Under the pieces are notes generated by a model. It saw nothing but the letters and a program-made list of their open reading frames with translations, was not told where the DNA came from and searched no databases. From Apostichopus parvimensis (taxonomy: Eukaryota; Echinodermata; Holothuroidea; Aspidochirotida; Stichopodidae), in NCBI GenBank assembly GCA_000934455.1, contig KN887419.1, forward strand, positions 44,175 through 108,174: a DNA stretch of 64,000 bases, given 5' to 3'. The first letter of the stretch is position 1. Each line of letters opens with the position of its first letter. A program made the translations under genes and the position numbers. Shown piece by piece: positions 47,451 to 64,000 of this stretch.

Positions 47451-50400
47451 GCCCACTGGTCATCTTGCGAACTCCAGAAAGACATAGCAAGGGATTCTAG
47501 GTTACAAAATGTACCATACCAGAGCGCAATTGTTGTGAACTCCGACCTACCTTGAACCCTATCACGATTTACACGACCGCTAAAGGGCCAGTCTGTCTTA
47601 CCCCTCCCTGGTACCGTTCACCACGTCAGCTGTTACTGTGTGCATGGCTTGAACTGTATTTAGTGGTTATTAGGATGTCAAACCCCCCTCCATACCATAT
47701 CACCTAGGCTAAATTTGATAACTTTGTTGAGTCCTAAAATTCACTTTAACGATACGCTCATAACTTTGTCTTAGTACAAAAAATCTAATCTCTAGTCTAA
47801 TCTCAAGAATTTCTGTTTACTTTTCACAGCATGAAAGAGGTGTCTTGGAGGTAATATGTTGGGAAACAATGAACTCCATAGTCACTTCCACCATAAACTT
47901 CATTTGGTGAATAGATATTCGGACAGGGGAGGGGGCGGTTGGGGAAGAGGAATGATCATAAGAGAGAGGTTTCCTCAATAACATTCTTATTCAAAATGAA
48001 CTTGTTAAGTTTCATAAAATCCCCCCGAAATAAAGACGACTCTGGATAAGAGATCAAAAACAAAATGAGTATAAATGTTGATTTCTTCGACAATCTACTG
48101 TATTTTCTTCTTCAGATGGTGTATATATATTGCACATATGGCTCTGTTATCTACAGCTGTCTCTAAATCCTGCAAACTAATTCACAATTTTTTGAAACCT
48201 TTCTTTTTTAGTTTTCTTGCACTACTTGTGACCTGCGAACAACCTTTCTTTTTATTCTTCTTCCTTCAGCAGAATTAACATGTCTCTTTTTTATGTTTAG
48301 TTTTATACTCCTTTTTTTTTTGGTCAGATACCATGCAAGACATTAAATTGGTATCATCATTTCCTGGTTATAGGACCATCATTATTAAAAAGGCACCATT
48401 ACATAATAAAACAGGCAAAAACAAATATCATTACGGTATGATATCGCCTTACAGCGGCAAAATATGAAGAACAGAAAGAAAAAAATTATAATAATAATAG
48501 AGATAATCACAGAAAACTACTGTAGGTAATGTAGCACAAATATCACACAAGCTTATGATGCCATCCTTGGTACTGCTACTCCCCCCCCCCCCCCCCCCCT
48601 CAATAATCATGAAAGTCGCATCAGGGGGACACAACATGTTTACCACCATGAAACAATATCGCAGGTAGAATTATCACTGGTAGAACCAAAGTGGCATTCG
48701 GTCAGATTGAATCCTCGGTGACAAGGTCATGCTGTGGAATGATGAAGGGCTAAGCTCATTCAGAGATCATATAATAGATGGTTGCTGCTAACAACCATTG
48801 ACCAAAAACCAAAATGATGGCAGAAATGAGCAGCTTCGACATCCACATCAGTCATAGCATTTTTGTTTATCTGTAATAATTGCTTCATGGCGGCAAACTT
48901 GGTTTGTGTCTTCAAACTTGTAAAGTGTTTGTACTTTGAGCTTTGACGCCTGCAGAGTATATGCTATGTAAGTTTCTTTTTTATGGGCTTGTCTGATATA
49001 GATAGAATGATGTGTTTATCTTTGGTATATAAAGTTTTAACTCTTTATCACATGATCCATTTAACAGATTATATTGCTAGCCAGGCAAAGCAATACGACG
49101 ACATCTATAGCATGTAATGAGTGCATTAAGTTATAGATCTCTACGTGGATATAAGACAAAGAATTTTAAACCCATCTATGCTGATGAGTAAAAACGAATA
49201 TAACATAATAACAAGAACTTAGGCCCACGAGTACATGCTAACAATAACATTGCCAAGTTTTTCTATATGTTTGTACAAATTATTCCTAATCATACGTCAT
49301 ATATCTTGTGAAGTGTACCTATACAGCTAAGAGCATAACTAAACGATATATCATAACAGACCATAATCTTACAAATAGCCTACACTTAACAGTGTAATAT
49401 TTCATACAACTTCATAAAATCATACATCAAGGTTTTCTGTGCTTCATATCACTATAACACTTTCCGTTGTCTCGCAGATGTAACTTGCCCACCTACTAAA
49501 CCTTAGCCTGGACTGGTCAGTGATATTATAGAACAAGACAAAAAAATAATCTAATCCCGGTCGCAGATCTGTTTTGAAGATTTTCTTAACAATTCTCATC
49601 TTGAGATGAGTAAAGGATTATTTGAGTTAGGTTTCAATCTCTCCTTCAATAGCTCAGATAATTTTAAGCCCAGGCCAGCTGTGGTAATGATAGCACAAAT
49701 ATATATATACCACAGCCAGAAGTTTGTAAAGTATGTTTGAATTATAAGTTTTACAGTTACAGTGGGCATCACATTGATTAAGTTCACAGCACCCCAGATG
49801 CATTCTGATACTTGCTTTGACCCTCCTAAGTTACCCATGCAGAGAAACTTGTTGCTAGTGTATTAATGATGTACTCTGCCCAACAGATCTCAGGTTGCCA
49901 TTTAATGACACAGCTGAAATGCAAGTGGATACCGTTTGACATGTTATTATTCAACACATAGTAGCCTATATCGTCGATATAAAACTGAATAGGACCAATG
50001 TAAGTTATCATCCATTTTAAATGCTTATAGATATTCAAAACCTTTACGCTTAACATATGTAAGTAAAGTAGCAGATAATTAGTTCAACAAGTGGTCAGCT
50101 CTAGGTTACATAAGATTTATCGACCACGGTTACAACTCTTGTTACTATGGAAGACTCTAGTACTCAAATTCCCTATCTGTATTCAAATTCCTATTTGTAC
50201 TCGAATTCCCTATCTGTAACTCGAATTCCCTGTGTACTCAAATTCCCTATTTGTACTCCAGTGTATAGTGTCTGTAATAGTACATATACTAGACATACAT
50301 AAAACTGTAAGTAGGAAATTTGAGATACTCATAGTACTTCAAAGTTTACAATACTTCCAACAGTCTCACATAGACTTAATTTACTACACACTAATGCAAT

Positions 50401-50789
50401 CAGTACAAGCAAACAATATGCAAAGAATTCAGCCGAAAATTAGGATTTCTCCTGAAGTTCATGTCCAGTCTCTTTCAGGTTATATCACATGACACTGTCA
50501 TATTTGACTGGCAACCCTAGAAAATGAATATTTAATAGAGCATACCATCAATTTAGGGTAAGATACCTCAGTTTATGGAAATTACTGCTTTAAAGTATTG
50601 AGTTCACTGGTTTAAATAATTTTCCTGGCAACGATTTCTATACCTTGTTTTTAAACAACAGTGAAATGACAATCATCATTCTTAAACCAAGATCCAACTA
50701 CCGGCAGTTCTCTACGTCCATGTTGTTCAAACCTTAAATGCGAAAGGTACTGATAGGTGTTTGCATACATGTTCTTTATCATGAAATTA
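47451..50789. other. No gene recognised; simple repeats
   Basis: Sequence unique to the expanded copy. It includes a run of about 19 C at 48580-48599 and a minisatellite at 50161-50262. No exon or transposon end could be supported. Confidence 0.4.
50161..50262 (+). repeat. Short minisatellite, about 20-bp unit
   Basis: Five imperfect copies of a unit like ACTCGAATTCCCTATCTGT. Confidence 0.85.
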
Positions 50790-51930
50790 CTAAGAATATT
50801 CAATCATTCAACAGGGAAAGATAAGAGCTCATCACCCATGGTGAAATGCATCACGCTTCGTTTGAATATCACAATTTGTGTAGTGAGAGATCAAAGTTCA
50901 CACTTAACCAGCGGAGCCTCCTGCTAATTGTATATGCTTACTTTGATAGGTAGCTATGGATATCGACTGCCAAACAGTCTTGAGCAGAGCATGCAGATAT
51001 CACAGCCGTAATCCTTACAAAGTTATTGTACCAGATGTTGAAAGTACTGCAAATCAACTGACCGCATCAACCAAAGGATTAAAGAGGTTGACAGAGACTT
51101 TCCCATATCAACAGAACAACTGCTCCAAAATCCACTAAGACAAACTCTTAGAGTACAAGACTTTTGTAATGCTTAATTTTGTTGTAGTTAATTTGTAATG
51201 ACAATTTTACATCACACGGATGTTTTTTTGTTATATGTATATAGATAGATTAAGAAATAACTGCAAACTTACTACATAATGTTATTTGCATAGCAGAGTC
51301 CTCAGTTTGACTCAGTATACCACACTGGATAAATCAATTCCTTCTTTTAAAAAGTGAGAAATCTGAGGTGTTATTGTCAATTCATTTACACACCTCACAG
51401 AATTAAATGCATTTTAAAGATTATAATTATGATAATTATTAACATAGAAAAATTAACAATACAGTTACACACTTCAACTAGCATGCAACTAGCATGTTGT
51501 GAAGACGGTAGTCTACTTGACACAATTTCAGCAACAGCCTAGACTACATTCCAGGTGGCAGGTAACACCTTCAAGAGGATTTATCAATAATCTAAAGGGT
51601 TGTGTTCACGATAATTTTACACCTTCAATATCATCACAAAGCAAAGCAACCATTTAAACTTGTACCTCAATCACAAGAAAGTAAGCTTACAAGTTTCTGT
51701 GCAACAAAGTGATCGTGCAGTAAATTCGTGGTAAATTTTTACAAAGAACCACTAAAAGGGAGGAGGTTGCCAAAAGAGAAAAAAAAACAGGCATAATTAT
51801 TGCTCTGAAGAAAATTGCTACTTTTACTAAATACTCTTTTCGATGAAGAAGATAAGAAGAAAGAGAAATGAAAAAATGTGGAAAAAAAAAGGAGGACATA
51901 GATTCCATCTTAAAAAGAGAAATATTTTTA
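50790..51930 (+). repeat. Segmental duplication, expanded copy, block 4
   Basis: Matches 7840-8720. It carries about 250 extra bases near 51395-51655. Shared landmarks include CCAGCGGAGCCTCCTGCTAA, GTACTGCAAATCAACTGACC and GGGAGGAGGTTGCCAAAAG. Confidence 0.8.
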
Positions 51931-52141
51931 AGACTTCAAAAGTTTTGCTTGAAGGAGAAGCTAAATTTCAGGTCAAGAATTCTAAAATTAAAGAGAGAAG
52001 AAGGAAGAAGTTAGAACTAAGTGATAGCACCGAGTAGCAAACTAGAGGGTACTCTTTATTTACAAAGCGAAAGAAAATGAAGAAAAAAGAACAAACAGGA
52101 AGTCAACCATCTAAAGAAGAAGAAGTAATCTTTAATATCCT

Positions 52142-52303
52142 GGGATGAGCCTGGGCTAAAGAAAAAATCACGGAACTTTGCAAACATTGCGGTATAGGCT
52201 CCAGTTTGCGTATGCTACAGTGTGTTAGGATAATAGTTTTTGTCCCCCTGCGGTAGAAAAGAAATTACGGATATTCCGCGAATTTGCGGAAAGACTTCAT
52301 GCC
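52142..52303 (+). repeat. 160-bp MITE-like dispersed repeat, copy 1
   Basis: One of three same-strand copies (others at 53512-53670 and 61351-61510). It begins GGGATGAGCC and ends near AGCTCATGCC (GGCATGAGCT on the other strand), giving short imperfect terminal inverted repeats. The shared core includes GTGTTAGGATAATAGTTTTT. No clear flanking duplication was seen. Confidence 0.85.
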
Positions 52304-53511
52304 TGAATATGAACAAGGAATATAGTTCTATATTGTTAGTCAGGATTGTAATTCTAATCAGGCAGTTAAAGATCTCTCTAAGAAATTCTTTACACGTTTT
52401 ACTTCAAGCAAGTCCTGCAGCGGTAGGAAGAAGCCTGTATAGTGCCTGTGAAGTGCCTGTATATTGTTTCAGAGACATCGTTCAAATCGTCTCAGTGTAC
52501 GTAAAAGTACTTTCAAATTGGGAGAGTAATGTCTGTTGTTGTTGTAGTGAAAAAATTGCCAAAATCATTCGTTAACTACTGCCAAGTGCATTTTCAGACT
52601 GCAGGTTACTATAAAGTATGAAATCACTCTTTTTCTTAATACTCTCTTTTGCAACTCTGCATTTTTCTCAGCCAGTTACTATATAAAATATTATTCCATA
52701 TCCTTTAATTCAACTAAGAGAGATATTTGTTCATTACCACTGGCTACTACCCCCAATGTATCCTGGTCACTTCATTATTCTCTCACATTCAATATCAATT
52801 ACTGCAATTTCTGTGAAAACCTTCTAAAGTTTCTCACACACAAATTGAGTTCTAGATTTTGTTTTCAGTTACCTCAACTTTTCATTCAATTTGTGACAAA
52901 CTGCTGCATTAAACAGATACATACATGATAATAACCTGTGTCTATTCAAGTAATACTTTCATATGAAAGTGCAAAATCTATCAGGATATTGACATCTGAA
53001 TTCTTTCTGGGTTTTTTTTTTGTCTTTTTCAAACTGTGGTAACTGTAATAAAATTGCTTAAAACTGACTATAAAATCTGACAGAAAATCATAATGTCAAA
53101 CTTATAACCAGATTTCATAACGCTCTTTCTTGATTTAGAGGGTTATATTAAATTAAAGCTAACTTTTTTCCTATGCTAAAACATATACAAGTCATTTCAC
53201 CAGCCGTAATTACACACCGATTTGTTCATTATCTCTATGTTCAGACATCAAAATGATGAATATATCCTTCACAACCAAATCAATTTAAGAGTTATCTATC
53301 ATCTTCAAAAGTACAAAGAATCATCTAAGCATAACTAATAACTAACTTTTTTTCACTCATTCCCTTTTTTTTCCCTTTTTTGTTCTTTTTTTTGGGTATT
53401 CATAGTATTCATATCACCAAACTATTGAATAATTTTTGTCTGGCATAGTCTATGTACTGTGTGTTTTTGTGTGTGTGTGTACTTCCAAGCAAATATTGCA
53501 ATGTTTAGGCA
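52304..53511. other. No gene recognised
   Basis: AT-rich sequence between two copies of the 160-bp repeat, with a T-rich tract near 53350-53395 and a short TG run near 53467. No coding signal. Confidence 0.4.
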
Positions 53512-53670
53512 GGGATGAGCCTGGGGTAAAAAAAAATCACTGAACTTTGCAACAATTGCGGTATAGGCCCCAGTTTGCGTATGGTACAGTGTGTTAGGAT
53601 AATAGTTTTTGTCCCCGAGGTAGGAAAGAAATCACGGATACTCCTCGAATTCGCGGAAAAAGCTCATGCC
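53512..53670 (+). repeat. 160-bp MITE-like dispersed repeat, copy 2
   Basis: Close to copy 3 in sequence; carries the CCCCGAGGTAG version of the core where copy 1 has CCCCCTGCGGTAG. Confidence 0.85.
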
Positions 53671-54479
53671 TGTTAGGGCAAAATCTTCCCTACAATTATA
53701 CAAGGTCATGTTTACACTTTCCCTCAAATCAAGACTGACCTCAAAGTTTTTAAGATGCAAGTTCATCATCATCGCTGTAGGAGAGACTCCACCTATACAA
53801 ATTGAAATTTTCTAATGCAGAGGATGTCATAAGCTATGCTATTAAGCATGTGGCTGCCATCAAGTATCACAACACACACATAATTCTCGACAGCCATATA
53901 ACAAAAACAATTTTTTTTCTTGAAGCGCCGATTTAAATGCCAAAATATTTAATAACCCTTTATATTCTTCTAGTGTTTTTGCCTGAGTATATCCTGTAAC
54001 ACAGTTACCTGTTTTGCTCAAATTTGATAAATCTAAAAAAAAAAAAAAAAGGAATTAAGAAAAAAAGAAGAAAATCACACAAGTTAAAATGATAATAATA
54101 CTACTACTCTCTTAATTGCAAATACGCAAAATTTATGAATCCACCGCTCCAGGGCTCTCTACATCTCCTATCATGGATTTCTGTTAAATGGAGTTAACTG
54201 ACAATATTAGGACATAATGAACAAACCAGGTACTGAGAGTAGAATTGATAACCAATCAGGTAGTTTACAAAGTGAACCAGGAGGTACAAGGCTAAGGGCA
54301 GGATTTATAAAATCAAGTGCCTACATAGACCCTTTCTACTTTGCATATGTCATTGTTATCCTAACACCCAAGACTTTTGTAAGTACTGCATTGCACCGGA
54401 TCATTAAGACTCGTTCACAAGACACAGTGTGACAGTCAAGGACATACACCGCATGGTGCTGCATGTGAGACGAGGTCAG
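53671..54479. other. No gene recognised
   Basis: Non-coding; holds an A-rich run near 54035-54070. It may belong to the downstream flank of STK38. Confidence 0.4.
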
Positions 54480-55075
54480 CATGGTCCACCACATGGTGCA
54501 TCTAACTAGTGTACAAGATCAAAATCCAGCTTCCTATCTATAATGCACACAATTTGGTGCAGTTAACTAGCCTGCTGATCCAGCGCTTTGAACAGTTAAC
54601 TAGCCAGCTATTCCAACATGTGGTGAGGTTCACTAGTCTGCTAACGGCCACCATGTGGTGCTGTTTACTAGCCTACACTTCCACCGTGTGTGGAACTGTT
54701 TTCTGGCCTGCTAGTCTACCATGTGGTGCAGTTTTCTGGCCTGCTAACCGCCATGTGGTACAGTCTACTGGCCTGCTATTCCACCATGTGGTGCAGTGTT
54801 TTCTTGCCCTGCAATTCCACTAAATCATGCAGTTAACTAGTATACTAACCACTATGTGGTGCAGTTGCCTGGCTTGCTATTCCACCATGTGGTGTAGTTT
54901 TCTAGCCTGCTATTCCACCATGTGGTGCAGTTTTCTGGCCTGCTATTCCACCATGTGGTGCAGTTTTCCGGCCTACAATAACACTAAATCATGCAGTTAA
55001 CTAGTCTCCTAACCACCTTTAACCACCACGTGGTGCAGTTTTTCTGTTCTGCTATTGCACCATGTGGTGCAGTTG
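54480..55075 (+). repeat. Minisatellite with hairpin-forming unit
   Basis: About sixteen degenerate units of 30-40 bp built on CCACCATGTGGTGCAGTTTT followed by CTGGCCTGCTATT. Each unit contains the complementary arms CACCA and TGGTG around a 2-nt spacer. The array lies 400-1000 nt past the STK38 stop codon, in or just beyond its 3' UTR. The open frame across it is a repeat artefact. Confidence 0.85.
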
Positions 55076-55479
55076 AAGCATATAAGCATGACAATGGTGA
55101 AAGGTCAGTGAACAAGGAATCCAGCAACATCGCTATTCTGGACATGAAAGACATGACACAACTGTAACATTTCCGTAAGATTTGAATTTTTAATTAATAA
55201 TATCACCAGAGCGATGCGCCTCACTTAATCTGACCCTTGGTCGTCGACTACAAACATCCTTTTTTTCCACTTTTACTTACAAATTTGACCTTTTTCTTTT
55301 CCCCCTTCAAAATTTGATCACAAGGTTTGCTCATTATGTGGTCTACTAGTATTAATCCAGGATTGTCTTATCAGACTTATTGCTAACATCTTTGTCAGTT
55401 AACTCCATTATTCCACCACCGGCCCATCTCCCTCCTCCTCTTCGCTTCTGAACATACTGGTGAGGGGATTCATTTGATT

Positions 55480-64000
<8,521 letters not shown>

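Noticed and set aside
54509-54823. 104-codon open frame
   Set aside because: It lies wholly in the minisatellite and translates to repeat-derived peptide.

Overview
The window is animal nuclear DNA: AT-rich, gene-poor, with short exons in long GT-AG introns, and packed with retroelement debris, hAT-type miniature transposons and tRNA-derived SINEs. I see no bacterial operon, viral genome or CRISPR array. The mix of Penelope-like elements, P2RX7-like zinc-binding fragments, an invertebrate tRNA-SINE and expanded immune-type Ig/NACHT genes suggests a marine invertebrate deuterostome, most likely an echinoderm and perhaps a sea cucumber. That placement is inference, not read directly from the sequence.

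Layout. 0-4 kb: an isolated transmembrane exon of the Ig/NACHT gene type, a 5'-truncated Penelope-like element running into an assembly gap (2050-2309), and a broken P2RX7-like C-terminal domain. 5.1-8.7 kb: one copy of an old segmental duplication, interrupted by a LINE fragment with an 11-bp target-site duplication. 13.4 kb: a THAP-domain fragment. 16.2-20.3 kb (minus): a six-exon gene, reconstructed with consistent splice phases, encoding signal peptide, two Ig-like domains, a membrane helix and a NACHT-like domain whose nucleotide-binding residues are lost. 25.1-33.5 kb (plus): related exons. One start unit has signal peptide, Ig and stalk exons. A second start unit at 29,958 has signal peptide, Ig, membrane helix and a NACHT domain with an intact P-loop; its open frame is interrupted by one in-frame TAA and then continues for 127 codons. 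35.5-36.4 kb: a CR1/L2-like LINE remnant. 37-52 kb: the second, expanded copy of the segmental duplication, holding an intronless SLC35G/EamA-type transporter gene (38.5-39.5 kb, minus), a SINE and a 626-bp TIR element. 54.5-55.1 kb: a minisatellite. 55.5-64 kb (minus): the last six coding exons of STK38 (NDR kinase), with two hAT-type MITEs, a SINE and a short dispersed repeat in its introns; its 5' exons lie beyond the window.

How the genes may work together. The most interesting content is the pair of divergently oriented Ig-TM-NACHT genes. They would be single-pass surface proteins with extracellular Ig-like domains and a cytoplasmic NLR-type nucleotide-binding domain. One has an intact P-loop and one is degenerate, which recalls sensor/executor pairing in other NLR systems, although that parallel is speculation. 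STK38 (Hippo/NDR signalling) and the EamA transporter look like ordinary housekeeping neighbours.
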